From: Bacteroidota bacterium
GTDB taxonomy: Bacteria > Bacteroidota > Bacteroidia > B-17B0 > Aurantibacillaceae
Length of the DNA stretch: 36,174 bases
NCBI GenBank assembly: GCA_963169355.1
Contig: CAUJCR010000036.1
Span: 1 to 36,174 of the forward strand
Direction: 5' to 3'
Shown piece after piece: positions 1-7,387 of the stretch; position 1 is the stretch's first letter; each line of letters begins with the position of its first letter. Under the pieces are notes generated by a model. That model did no database searches and was not told the DNA's origin. It saw only the letters and a list, made by a program, of their open reading frames with translations. Both the position numbers and the translations under genes were made by a program.

Positions 1-967
1 AATATATTCATTCTTAAAAAATAAACAGGGTTTGTTATATGTAACTCGATTAACAGCAATGTCTCATGCTGAAGCAGCTAACCCTACAATAAATAAACTT
101 TACGATAAATACTATGATTTAAGAGATTCAATTTTTAAAGAAGAAACAGCCAGCCAAATAGCTGAATATCAAACCAAATATGCCACTGAGAAAAAAGAAC
201 GTGAAAATAAAATATTGCAACAAGAAAATAAAATTAAACATCAGCAATTAAACACACGAAACAAAACCATATTTACTTTAGTGCTCTTAATTTTATTAAT
301 TGTAGCCTTTGTGTTGTGGAGATTGAATGTTATTAATTTAAAGAAGAAAAAACAAGAGTTAGAAGCTCTTAAGAAAATTGAAGATGAAAGAAATAGGATT
401 TCTAGAGACTTACATGATAATGTAGGCTCAATGGTAAGTTTTGTCAACACCAAAATAGATTGGATTATTAAGAATAAATCTATTGATAATGAATTGTTAA
501 CCGATTTATCGCTAGTAAAAGATAATGCCAAGGAAATATTAGAAGGATTAAGAGATTCCATTTGGACATTGAGTTCTGTTTCAATTACCAATTTTGAACT
601 CGTTGATAAGTTAAAGCCATATATTAAAAGTCATTTATTAATTCCATACACCATACAAGATGAATTGATAGATGAAATTGTGATGAATAATGAAGTTGTA
701 TTGGCATTGTATCGTTCGTGTCAAGAAATAATTAATAATATGAATAAACATAGTGGTGCTGATAAAGTGGAAATTCGATTTTTCAACATGAAAGATATGA
801 AGTTAGGGATAGAGTTTTATGATAATGGTGTGGGAATAAAAGCTAATGATTGCTTAAAAGAAAACCATTATGGCATTAGAAATTTAAAAGCGAGACTCCA
901 TGAAATACAAGCAAAATTTGAGATTCTTCCCGTAGAAAAAGGTACATTAATTAGAATTTTAATATAG
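1..967 (+). CDS. Sensor histidine kinase, NarL/LuxR-partner type (5' end cut by window edge)
   Basis: The frame is open to the window edge, so the true start and probably an N-terminal TPR sensor region lie upstream; the TTG at 32 is only the first start-like codon. Counting from 32: an amphipathic coiled coil at about 38-76, one membrane helix at about 79-97, the HisKA_3 phosphoacceptor region with motif RDLHDNVGS (His about 128), then a HATPase_c domain with an N-box like EIINNMNKH (232-240) and a G-box DNGVGI (264-269). It should autophosphorylate and pass phosphate to the response regulator that starts 48 bases downstream. The membrane helix preceded by a long Lys/Glu/Gln-rich helix is typical of Bacteroidota TPR kinases. 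The ligand cannot be inferred from the part seen. The stop codon lies inside a palindrome repeated before other genes of this region. Confidence 0.9.
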   Translation, partial: IYSFLKNKQGLLYVTRLTAMSHAEAANPTINKLYDKYYDLRDSIFKEETASQIAEYQTKYATEKKERENKILQQENKIKHQQLNTRNKTIFTLVLLILLIVAFVLWRLNVINLKKKKQELEALKKIEDERNRISRDLHDNVGSMVSFVNTKIDWIIKNKSIDNELLTDLSLVKDNAKEILEGLRDSIWTLSSVSITNFELVDKLKPYIKSHLLIPYTIQDELIDEIVMNNEVVLALYRSCQEIINNMNKHSGADKVEIRFFNMKDMKLGIEFYDNGVGIKANDCLKENHYGIRNLKARLHEIQAKFEILPVEKGTLIRILI

Positions 968-1011
968 TGCAAATGAACTATTTTAATAATAAAATAGATA
1001 ATTGAACTTTA
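965..1011 (+). promoter_or_regulatory. Operator-promoter copy 1 (before response regulator)
   Basis: TAGTGC-AAAT-GAACTA (965-980) is an imperfect copy, with one arm mismatch, of the palindrome found perfect at 1679 and 2776. It is followed by TTTT at 981-984 and GAACTTTA at 1004-1011, in the same register as the other two copies. Transcription from here would begin at or next to the ATG at 1016, so it would be leaderless or nearly so; the gene may instead depend on read-through from the kinase gene. Confidence 0.45.
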
Positions 1012-1015
1012 CAGT

Positions 1016-1675
1016 ATGATTAAAGTAGCTATAGTTGATGATAAATTTATTAATCGGAGTGATCGCAAACTTGAATTAGAACATTCGGGTGTTATAAAAG
1101 TAGTGTTTACCGCGCAAAATGGACTAGAGTTTCTGGAGAGGATGAAGGAACTAAATAGGAATGACTTACCAGAAATAGTATTGATGGATATTGATATGCC
1201 AGAGAAAAATGGCATTGAAACTGTTAGGGAAGCTAAAGTGATTTATCCTGAAATTGAATTTTTGATGCTTACGGTTTTTGATGAATATGATAAAATATTT
1301 GAAGCCATTAAAGCAGGTGCATCAGGTTATTTATTAAAAGATGAAAGCTCAGATACGATTATCAATTATATTGAGCAGGTTAAACAGTTTCAAACGGTTC
1401 CTATGAGTCCAAGTGTTGCTCGTAAAGCTTTAAAATTATTATCGTTAGAATATACTACCAAACAAAACAAACAAACCACCGAGCATAATTTAACACCAAG
1501 AGAGATTGAAGTTTTAAAAGGTTTAGTAAATAGTTTAGATTATAAAGAGATTGCCGAACAATTAATGGTAAGTCCTAATACGGTGAGAAATCAAATTACA
1601 AGCATTTATAAGAAACTTCATGTATCAAGTAAACTAGATGCTGTAAAAATTGCCCTAAAAAAAAATATTATTTAA
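1016..1675 (+). CDS. Response regulator, NarL/LuxR family
   Basis: A two-domain regulator of 219 residues. The receiver domain (1-125) has the acidic pair D8-D9, phosphoacceptor D58 in VLMDIDMP, switch T86 and K108 in the LLKDE motif. A LuxR-type helix-turn-helix follows at about 158-212 (LTPREIEVLKGL, then the recognition helix around VSPNTVRNQITSIYKKL). It is the partner of the kinase immediately upstream and should bind DNA as a dimer when phosphorylated. The repeated TAGTGC-N4-GCACTA palindrome before this gene and two downstream genes is the natural candidate binding site, since NarL-type dimers bind inverted repeats of about this size; that link is inference. The ATG at 1016 gives a normal receiver N terminus. 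Confidence 0.93.
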   Translation: MIKVAIVDDKFINRSDRKLELEHSGVIKVVFTAQNGLEFLERMKELNRNDLPEIVLMDIDMPEKNGIETVREAKVIYPEIEFLMLTVFDEYDKIFEAIKAGASGYLLKDESSDTIINYIEQVKQFQTVPMSPSVARKALKLLSLEYTTKQNKQTTEHNLTPREIEVLKGLVNSLDYKEIAEQLMVSPNTVRNQITSIYKKLHVSSKLDAVKIALKKNII

Positions 1676-1678
1676 AAT

Positions 1679-1725
1679 TAGTGCATTTGCACTATTTGAA
1701 TTACTAGATTAAAGTCAGACCTTTA
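1679..1725 (+). promoter_or_regulatory. Operator-promoter copy 2 (before T9SS protein)
   Basis: A perfect palindrome TAGTGC-ATTT-GCACTA (1679-1694) abuts a TTTG -33 element (1695-1698). Nineteen bases later comes GACCTTTA (1718-1725), which resembles the Bacteroidota -7 box TAnnTTTG. An activator bound directly upstream of the -33 element fits a class II arrangement. The predicted transcript starts about 10-15 bases before the ATG at 1743. Confidence 0.6.
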
Positions 1726-1742
1726 CATAAAACATTAATTTT

Positions 1743-2678
1743 ATGAAAAAACATCTACTTTTTGCAATATTTGCACTTACCTGTGCATCAATTTTTGCTC
1801 AACCAACAACCCACAGTGTAATGCCTGCTATAGGTACTGTGTATAGTTTAAACTCAGTTAGCGGTGCCATTGTGCATGCAGCGGGAGGAAATGGGCAGAC
1901 TTGGAATTTTAACCCTTTGGCAAATTCGGTTACACTAACTTACTCAATCATCCCATTATCAGCTACCTCAGCGACTGATCAAGCCACTTTTCCGGCAGCC
2001 AATTATTTCCGTTTAAAATCAGTAGGAAGTATGACTGTTGGCCTAGATTTTCTTCACATTCAATCTGATCGCTTGATTGAACTTGGGGAAAAAGGATCGG
2101 GAGGAAACTACAACATGAAGCCTGTGCCATATACAACATACACTTTTGCGATGAATGTTGGAAGCACACACGTATCAACCTATACAACACCAGTAGGCAC
2201 AACCACGCGAACAGTTAAATGTGATGGAACCGGAACACTTACAACTCCCTTTGGTACTTTTAACAATGCTTTACGATTAAAAACATATAATATTGGTGAT
2301 CTAGACACACTCTTTTCGTATTACGATACGCAACCGACCATGAGATTGCAATTACACTACGTTCGTAAAGGAGATAATTCCATTACCAACAAATTTGTAT
2401 ACGATTACAACTATTCTCCAACATTAGTGAATGAGATGATTCAAGGTGATCACACATTATCTGTTTTTCCTAACCCAACAAGCGGAGTATTTAACATACA
2501 AGGAATTGAAGTAAATTCGCATGATCGCATCTTTGTGTATAATTCCCTCATGCAAAAGTGTTATGAATTGGAATTAACAACAACGCAAATATCGCTTGAA
2601 GATCTTCCACCTGGAATTTATTTTATTGAGCTCAGGTCTAAAAATGGAATCAAAACACAAAAAGTTTTAAAGCAATAG
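1743..2678 (+). CDS. Secreted protein with T9SS type A C-terminal sorting domain
   Basis: 311 residues. A classical signal peptide (about 1-20, MKKHLLFAIFALTCASIFAQ) is followed by a beta-rich body with no motif I recognise. The last 75 or so residues are a T9SS type A sorting domain: it begins SVFPNPTSGVFNI, continues with a mid-domain ELTTTQISLEDLPPGIYFI stretch, and ends with a KTQKVLKQ tail. The protein should cross the inner membrane by Sec and the outer membrane through the Por/T9SS machinery, ending secreted or anchored on the surface. The function of the body is unknown. It lies directly behind the two-component pair and has operator copy 2 before it, so it is a likely target of that system. 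It is transcribed alone or with the downstream exported genes. Confidence 0.85.
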   Translation: MKKHLLFAIFALTCASIFAQPTTHSVMPAIGTVYSLNSVSGAIVHAAGGNGQTWNFNPLANSVTLTYSIIPLSATSATDQATFPAANYFRLKSVGSMTVGLDFLHIQSDRLIELGEKGSGGNYNMKPVPYTTYTFAMNVGSTHVSTYTTPVGTTTRTVKCDGTGTLTTPFGTFNNALRLKTYNIGDLDTLFSYYDTQPTMRLQLHYVRKGDNSITNKFVYDYNYSPTLVNEMIQGDHTLSVFPNPTSGVFNIQGIEVNSHDRIFVYNSLMQKCYELELTTTQISLEDLPPGIYFIELRSKNGIKTQKVLKQ

Positions 2679-2775
2679 TTTTAAAGGATTATTGTATAAA
2701 ATAGATATTCCACAAATTTATACAACAGATAAAATAGATGTGCTTAAAATGCTCATACAAACATCTGATTTAAAT

Positions 2776-2822
2776 TAGTGCATTTGCACTATTTTAAGTC
2801 TTATTCATAAATCTGATTTTTG
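2776..2822 (+). promoter_or_regulatory. Operator-promoter copy 3 (before ankyrin gene)
   Basis: A perfect TAGTGC-ATTT-GCACTA palindrome (2776-2791), then TTTT (2792-2795) and GATTTTTG (2815-2822), with the same 23-base offset from palindrome to -7-like box as copies 1 and 2. Identity with copy 2 extends several bases beyond the palindrome on each side. The box covers the in-frame TTG at 2820, so translation must start at the later ATG at 2844. Confidence 0.6.
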
Positions 2823-2843
2823 CTAAAACTAATTAATATTATT

Positions 2844-3566
2844 ATGAGAATAATTATTTTAACTATCGCGAGTACGATGTTATTATCAATGCAAGTATTT
2901 GCACAAGACGCACAGCAAGCTTTAATAGAAGCGGTTCAGGCTAAAAACTTTGATGCTGTAAAAAAAGTTGTAGAACAATTAGGGGCAGATGTAAATAAGC
3001 CCTATAAAAACCCAGCCATGGGAAAACCATACGCATTGCATGTAGCATGTATGGTAGCTAGCCCATCAATCGAAATTGTACAATATTTATTAGATAAAGG
3101 AGCTAAATTGGATGTTGAGAATAGGTTCGGACTTTCTCCATTAGGCTGTTTAGTTTCTAGCTATGATTCTACAAATCGTCTATCTATTTTTAAGTTATTA
3201 GTAGAAAAAGGAGCAGACATTAACCATGTCAGTAATGGTGGAGGTTCTGTATTGGGTTATGCGTGTGAACGTGGCTTAATAGAAATAGTTAAACTATTGG
3301 TAAATAATGTAAAAGATGTTGATGCAAGAAAGAATGGAATGTCAAGTACGCCATTAATGTATGCAGCAACAAGTCAAAGTGATAATAAAAATCAAATTGT
3401 AGATTTATTATTAGCAGCAGGAGCAGACCCTAAAGAAGAAAGAAAGGTGGTAACAAGTGCTGGAACATTTGTAAACAAAACAGCAGCTGATTTGGCTGAA
3501 GAAAAGGGTTATTCGGATTTAGCAAGTAAATTAAGAAGTGCAAGAAAAATTAAAGTTAAACGTTAA
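2844..3566 (+). CDS. Exported ankyrin-repeat protein
   Basis: About 240 residues from the ATG at 2844. An in-frame TTG at 2820 is rejected because it lies inside the predicted -7 box and would add residues in front of a good signal peptide (MRIIILTIASTMLLSMQVFAQ). The mature part carries about four to five ankyrin repeats; recognisable pieces are ALHVACMVASPSIEIVQYLL, GLSPLGCLV..LLVEKGADIN, VLGYACERGLIEIVKLLV and TPLMYAATS..VDLLLAAGADP. It ends in a basic tail (RSARKIKVKR). Ankyrin repeats bind proteins, and here the signal peptide places them in the periplasm or outside. The gene is followed after 12 bases by another exported protein and has operator copy 3 before it. The binding partner is unknown; the two products downstream are obvious candidates. 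Confidence 0.88.
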   Translation: MRIIILTIASTMLLSMQVFAQDAQQALIEAVQAKNFDAVKKVVEQLGADVNKPYKNPAMGKPYALHVACMVASPSIEIVQYLLDKGAKLDVENRFGLSPLGCLVSSYDSTNRLSIFKLLVEKGADINHVSNGGGSVLGYACERGLIEIVKLLVNNVKDVDARKNGMSSTPLMYAATSQSDNKNQIVDLLLAAGADPKEERKVVTSAGTFVNKTAADLAEEKGYSDLASKLRSARKIKVKR

Positions 3567-3578
3567 TAAATTAGCAGT

Positions 3579-4427
3579 ATGAAAAATATATCGATATTAA
3601 TATTATTATTTACAACTTCCATACAACTTCAAGCACAGTGTTTAATAGAAAAGGTAAAAAAACTTGATTTTTTTATAGCAAATAAAACCTGGGAATTTAC
3701 GGCAGTTCATCGAGATGGAATTCATGAGTTAAATACAAAAATGGGTATAGATACGCTTTCGTTAGTATCATGGTGCAAAAATGATACGATGTATATGACA
3801 AGAAAGCCATTTTTAGTTGATGAAAAGAATAATCTATGGTGGATTTATGGTGTACAAAAAATTCCAATGAAACTGGAGATTGGTCAATCCATAGATCCTC
3901 ACTCAGACTTTTCAATCATGTCAGATGTTACCAAAGAAGGAAGAAGTGATGTTAAAACAATGAAATCGGATTGGGATGGAGGAAATACCATTACTACTAC
4001 TATTCGTACTTTTAATGTAGCCACTAAATCTACAGTAAACATGAATTCCGAAATGATTTCAGGAATGAATTCAAAGGTTATAGCTTATGAAGATATAACC
4101 ATAGGTGATAAAATATATAAAGCCTATAAAATTGATTATGAGATTTGGATTAAGCAAGGTTACAAAATAAAATTCGAGTACGATTCAAAAGGCATGAACT
4201 CTTCCGATGCCAAACAAGTAGCTGAACAAAACAAGAGGATTAATGATAAACTTGAGAAAAATATTAGTAAGAACTTAAAAGGTTATACTAATAGTAAAGG
4301 ATACATTGTAATGCCACGAACAGATTGGTTTGTTCCTGGGCTTGGTTGGGTTAGAGCACATACATTTGATTCTCAGAGAATATTTGAGAAAGATAAAGCT
4401 TATGTGTCAAATATAATTTGTAACTAA
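3579..4427 (+). CDS. Secreted protein of unknown function
   Basis: 282 residues with a signal peptide ending at about LQAQ (residues 1-19). The rest is soluble and probably beta-rich, with Trp/Gly-rich segments such as ENNLWWIYGV-like and PRTDWFVPGLGWVR near the C terminus; the latter recalls TapB/DUF3108-type exported proteins, but I cannot confirm this. There is no membrane helix after the signal peptide and no T9SS sorting domain, so it is probably periplasmic. It starts 12 bases after the ankyrin gene and is followed 28 bases later by a lipoprotein gene, so the three are most likely one transcript under operator copy 3. The conserved-looking C-terminal motif is the best handle for a family search. 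Confidence 0.75.
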   Translation: MKNISILILLFTTSIQLQAQCLIEKVKKLDFFIANKTWEFTAVHRDGIHELNTKMGIDTLSLVSWCKNDTMYMTRKPFLVDEKNNLWWIYGVQKIPMKLEIGQSIDPHSDFSIMSDVTKEGRSDVKTMKSDWDGGNTITTTIRTFNVATKSTVNMNSEMISGMNSKVIAYEDITIGDKIYKAYKIDYEIWIKQGYKIKFEYDSKGMNSSDAKQVAEQNKRINDKLEKNISKNLKGYTNSKGYIVMPRTDWFVPGLGWVRAHTFDSQRIFEKDKAYVSNIICN

Positions 4428-4455
4428 ATTAATATAAACATCAAAAATCAAAACA

Positions 4456-5010
4456 ATGAAAAAATCAACAATTTTAAGTCTTGCAATCGCATTTTGTCTA
4501 TCTAGTGCATTTGTAGTTTCATGTAAAAAAAAGGATAACACAGAGCCAGAACAAGAAACACCAAATACTCCTGGTGGTGGTGGAGGTGGCGGCGGCGGCA
4601 CTTCAACACCTACTGTAAATTTTATTAGTATAGCAGGAGGATCTACGTATCATTTAGACTCAATTCAAGTTGGCGGATATACTGGTGTTACACAAACATA
4701 CCGCCAAAGAGGATTAGACACAGCTGATTTGAATACAGGGTTAGTAATAGATATGTATGGTTCTTTGTCTGCAACTACTGGTACTTATAATATTTCCAAT
4801 ACGGGCTATAATAGTGGACAGGCTTATCTGGCTATTACAATTTCAAACGGAAGTGGTGGAGTTACTTCTGTTATTGGAACATCAGGAACACTAACAGCAT
4901 CAATTGTTGATGGTAAATTTAATACTTCGTTTACTAATGCTGTTTTTCAATCGAGTGGTGGATGGCCAATAACAACCTATACAGTGAGTGGCTCGTTAAG
5001 AAATCCATAA
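4456..5010 (+). CDS. Lipoprotein with polyglycine linker
   Basis: 184 residues. A type II signal peptide ends in the lipobox VVSC (Cys about 23), followed by a charged KKKDNTEPEQE tether and a run of nine glycines near residues 40-48. The remainder is a Ser/Thr/Gly-rich beta domain (about 50-184) that I do not recognise. The Cys and the acidic tether after it suggest a lipid-anchored outer-membrane or surface lipoprotein. It is the last gene before the strong terminator at 5031-5070 and so probably closes the two-component-linked transcript. The glycine tract is encoded by near-identical GGT/GGA/GGC codons, which could vary in length by slippage in whole codons. Confidence 0.8.
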   Translation: MKKSTILSLAIAFCLSSAFVVSCKKKDNTEPEQETPNTPGGGGGGGGGTSTPTVNFISIAGGSTYHLDSIQVGGYTGVTQTYRQRGLDTADLNTGLVIDMYGSLSATTGTYNISNTGYNSGQAYLAITISNGSGGVTSVIGTSGTLTASIVDGKFNTSFTNAVFQSSGGWPITTYTVSGSLRNP

Positions 5011-5030
5011 CTTTTATTTAGGTTATAATT

Positions 5031-5070
5031 AAAAAGACCTGCATTTAGTCATATTGCAGGTCTTTTTTTT
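5031..5070 (+). terminator. Rho-independent terminator
   Basis: AAGACCTGC (5034-5042) pairs with GCAGGTCTT (5056-5064) around a 13-base loop, followed by a run of T. A-rich sequence precedes the stem, so it could also act on the other strand. It closes the exported-protein transcript. Confidence 0.85.
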
Positions 5071-5105
5071 GTCTCTTTATTATTTTGCATTCTTCCTTTA
5101 CGTTA

Positions 5106-5276
5106 AACCCAGATTGTGCATTAGCAATTCTATTACGAGCTAAAATCCCTGCAAAATATGAAGCTTCGCAACTTTTTCTCAATCACCGTAGCAGTGGGCT
5201 ACGCTTCATTCGTAAAAGTTCATATTTTATTGGGCTTTTAACTCTCATTACTAATTTCTAATGCACAATCTGGGTT
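5106..5276. repeat. MITE-like palindromic element, copy 1
   Basis: The ends are perfect 19-base inverted repeats (5106-5124 and 5258-5276; AACCCAGATTGTGCATTAG inward), with TTAA at both borders. The interior folds further into nested stems: AAAATATG (5153-5160) with CATATTTT (5221-5228), AACTTTT (5170-5176) with AAAAGTT (5214-5220), and CGTAGC (5187-5192) with GCTACG (5198-5203). A diverged second copy lies at 19521-19698 with an almost identical centre. There is no open reading frame of note. It behaves like a non-autonomous, structured intergenic repeat moved in trans; no related transposase is visible here. The rest of 5071-5400 shows nothing else. Confidence 0.8.
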
Positions 5277-5401
5277 AAAATATTTCAGATGAGATACGTA
5301 ATAAATTTTAAATCTCATGCCATTATTTTTAGTCATATTAAGTGATATAATTTCATAAAAACACCTGAAAAGTTCACCATTATATATTTTTCAAAAAAAT
5401 G

Positions 5402-5409
5402 TATCTTTG
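5402..5409 (+). promoter_or_regulatory. Bacteroidota -7 box before AraC-type gene
   Basis: TATCTTTG matches TAnnTTTG at every defined position. No good -33 TTTG is seen 19-21 bases upstream. It overlaps the in-frame TTG at 5407, so that codon is unlikely to be the start; the ATGs at 5425 and 5431 lie just after the expected transcription start. Confidence 0.5.
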
Positions 5410-5424
5410 AAATATTTTGGAAAA

Positions 5425-5808
5425 ATGGAAATGGCTAAACCTAAACAAATATTTCTAAAAAGTAACAATAAAATTACTGAGAACTATTTTAAGTTCTTGG
5501 ATCAACATGTTGCTGATGTTGTTTTAGGGAAGTGTGATGATTTTATGGAGATAAATTTAATTGCTAAGAAATTACTTATTTCACATCAATATTTAACTGA
5601 AACAGTTCAAAAAGAAACAGGAAATCATCCTTGCTATTTCTACGATCTTAAGATTATTGATAAGGCTAAAAACATGCTTTCAACTACACAATTACCAATT
5701 GCCGAAATTGCAAGGCTATTAACTTATGATCCGTCTAATTTTTCAAAATTCTTCAAAAAATTTGTTGGACAAACACCATTAAAATATAGAGAACAACATA
5801 CAAGATAA
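5425..5808 (+). CDS. Small AraC-family transcriptional regulator
   Basis: About 127 residues from the ATG at 5425 (5431 is also possible). The protein is almost only the AraC DNA-binding region: two helix-turn-helix units, the first around NLIAKKLLISHQYLTETVQKE and the second around IAEIARLLTYDPSNFSKFFK, ending with the family signature GQTPLKYRE. There is no room for the usual 150-residue ligand-binding domain, so sensing, if any, lies elsewhere. It is the first gene of a run with gaps of only 3-12 bases (DoxX-like, antiporter, bestrophin, LCIB, NTF2-like) and most likely regulates that operon and itself. Confidence 0.88.
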   Translation: MEMAKPKQIFLKSNNKITENYFKFLDQHVADVVLGKCDDFMEINLIAKKLLISHQYLTETVQKETGNHPCYFYDLKIIDKAKNMLSTTQLPIAEIARLLTYDPSNFSKFFKKFVGQTPLKYREQHTR

Positions 5809-5812
5809 AATC

Positions 5813-6160
5813 ATGATTTTAAAAATACTTAATTCGGTTTTAATATTTTTTGCTGTATTTATGGGCATAAAACATGGATGGAATATGTTGGTTGCAAAGC
5901 CAGAAATGCTCGAGATGTTTGGAAAATGGGGATTCAACAAATATGCAGTTGCAATTAATGGGGCAGTAACTTTGTTAGCATCAATTTTGATATTATTTCC
6001 TAAAACTTTTGTTTGGGGAAATTGTATCATGGCAGTAGGTATCTTAATGATTATCTGTTTGCAATTATCTCAAAAAGATTTAAAGGGTGCTGCTATTGAA
6101 ATACCATTTTTATTACTCAATTTAATAATTATTTATTTACAATATCCATTAAAAAAATAA
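5813..6160 (+). CDS. DoxX-like four-helix membrane protein
   Basis: 115 residues with four predicted membrane helices (about 3-20, 45-62, 66-84 and 92-110) and a short polar link with the pattern KPEMLEMFGKWG between the first two. Size and topology match the DoxX/DoxX-like group (relatives of DoxD and SURF4), which sit in the inner membrane; their biochemical role is poorly defined. It starts 4 bases after the AraC-type gene and ends 3 bases before the antiporter gene, so it is co-transcribed and probably translationally coupled. AraC-plus-DoxX pairs occur elsewhere in Bacteroidota, so this pair could be a unit of its own at the head of the operon. Confidence 0.7.
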   Translation: MILKILNSVLIFFAVFMGIKHGWNMLVAKPEMLEMFGKWGFNKYAVAINGAVTLLASILILFPKTFVWGNCIMAVGILMIICLQLSQKDLKGAAIEIPFLLLNLIIIYLQYPLKK

Positions 6161-6163
6161 TCA

Positions 6164-7387
6164 ATGCATCATACTCTACTCTTAATTCTTGGTTTGTTGT
6201 TTGTTGTATTTTTATTGGTAATGTTGGCAAAACATATCAAGGTAGCATATCCTGTTTTCTTAGTTATTGCTGGCTTAGGAATTAGTTTGATTCCTGGTGT
6301 TCCAAAATTACACTTAGATCCTGAATTGATTTTCTTAATCTTTTTACCTCCACTTTTATACGAAGCTGCATGGTACACATCGTGGAATGATTTCTGGAAA
6401 TGGAAACGTCCCATCTCGCAATTAGCATTTGGATTAGTGTTTTTCACATCTTTGGTGGTAGCCTATGTTTCTTCTTCTCTTATACCTGGATTTACACTTG
6501 CTTTGGGCTTTTTATTAGGAGGCATTGTGTCGCCTCCAGATGCGGTTGCTGCAGCTACTGTATTAAAAGGCATGAAAGTACCCAAACGATTATTAACAAT
6601 TTTGGAAGGAGAAAGTTTGGTAAACGATGCTTCGTCTCTTATTGTTTTTAAGTTTGCTTTAGCAGCCGTACTTACTGGGTCATTTTCTTTACAAGAAGCT
6701 ACTGGACAGTTTTTTATTGTAGCTGGGATGGGTGTTGTAATTGGTCTTGTAGGCGCACATATTATGTATGTTATACATCGTTTTTTACCTACAACCCCCG
6801 CTATCGATGCTGCTTTAACGGTAATGACACCATATATTTTATTTTTAGCGGCTGAGCATTTTCATTATTCTGGTGTAATGGCAGTAGTAAGTGGAGGTTT
6901 ATTTATTTCGTATCGTTCGCATGAAGTTTTTCAAAATGGAAACACACGTTTAAATATGCTGGGTGTGTGGACAACTATGATATTTGTAATGAATGCATTG
7001 GTATTTATTCTCATCGGACTTTCACTTCCAGAAATTGTTGCTGGATTGGGAGCGTACTCCATTTCTGATGGAATTATATATGGACTTGTTATAAGTGCTA
7101 TTGTTATTGCTTTGCGTTTTTTATGGGTTTATCCAACTTTACATTTTCCTCGTTGGTTTCTTCCAAAAGAGCGCAAAGAGCCTTCGCCAGGCTGGAAATT
7201 ACCAATGGTAATGAGTTGGGCAGGAATGCGTGGTGTAGTTTCATTGGCAACAGCGCTTTCCATTCCTATGATGATGAATGATGGAACAGTATTTCCATAT
7301 CGTAATCTAATTGTATTTGTAACTTTTATTGTCATCTTTGTTACACTTGTGTTTCAAGGATTAACATTGCCATTTTTAATTAAGTAA
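6164..7387 (+). CDS. CPA1 Na+/H+ antiporter, membrane domain (gene interrupted by in-frame stop)
   Basis: 407 residues, about 12 membrane helices. The family landmarks are present: LPPLLYEAAW (about 61-70), GGIVSPPDAVAAATVLKG (119-136, with the helix-5 type Asp at 126), EGESLVNDASSLI (148-160, with the ND pair of electroneutral CPA1 exchangers) and MRGVVSLATALSIP in the late core. It should exchange cytoplasmic protons against Na+ (or K+) across the inner membrane. Translation ends at a TAA (7385-7387) right after the last helix, but the same frame continues for 127 codons with a typical CPA1 cytoplasmic tail. Relatives are usually 500-550 residues, so this product lacks the tail. The transport core is complete and may still work. 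It is the third gene of the operon, 3 bases after the DoxX-like gene. Confidence 0.9.
   Translation: MHHTLLLILGLLFVVFLLVMLAKHIKVAYPVFLVIAGLGISLIPGVPKLHLDPELIFLIFLPPLLYEAAWYTSWNDFWKWKRPISQLAFGLVFFTSLVVAYVSSSLIPGFTLALGFLLGGIVSPPDAVAAATVLKGMKVPKRLLTILEGESLVNDASSLIVFKFALAAVLTGSFSLQEATGQFFIVAGMGVVIGLVGAHIMYVIHRFLPTTPAIDAALTVMTPYILFLAAEHFHYSGVMAVVSGGLFISYRSHEVFQNGNTRLNMLGVWTTMIFVMNALVFILIGLSLPEIVAGLGAYSISDGIIYGLVISAIVIALRFLWVYPTLHFPRWFLPKERKEPSPGWKLPMVMSWAGMRGVVSLATALSIPMMMNDGTVFPYRNLIVFVTFIVIFVTLVFQGLTLPFLIK

Noticed and set aside
241..591. Minus-strand frame inside the sensor kinase gene
   Set aside because: Antisense shadow; the kinase frame holds the conserved motifs.
4560..4600. Glycine-codon tract as a phase-variation tract
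   Set aside because: The codons are mixed GGT/GGA/GGC, and slippage by whole units would stay in frame; no on/off switch is expected.
4407..4601. Minus-strand frame starting with a polyproline run
   Set aside because: It is the antisense reading of the polyglycine codons of the lipoprotein gene and has no other support.
5116..5124. TGTGCATTAG of the repeat end resembles the TAGTGCATTTGCAC operator
   Set aside because: Only a short TGCATT core is shared, there is no second arm and no -7 box at the right distance; treated as chance.
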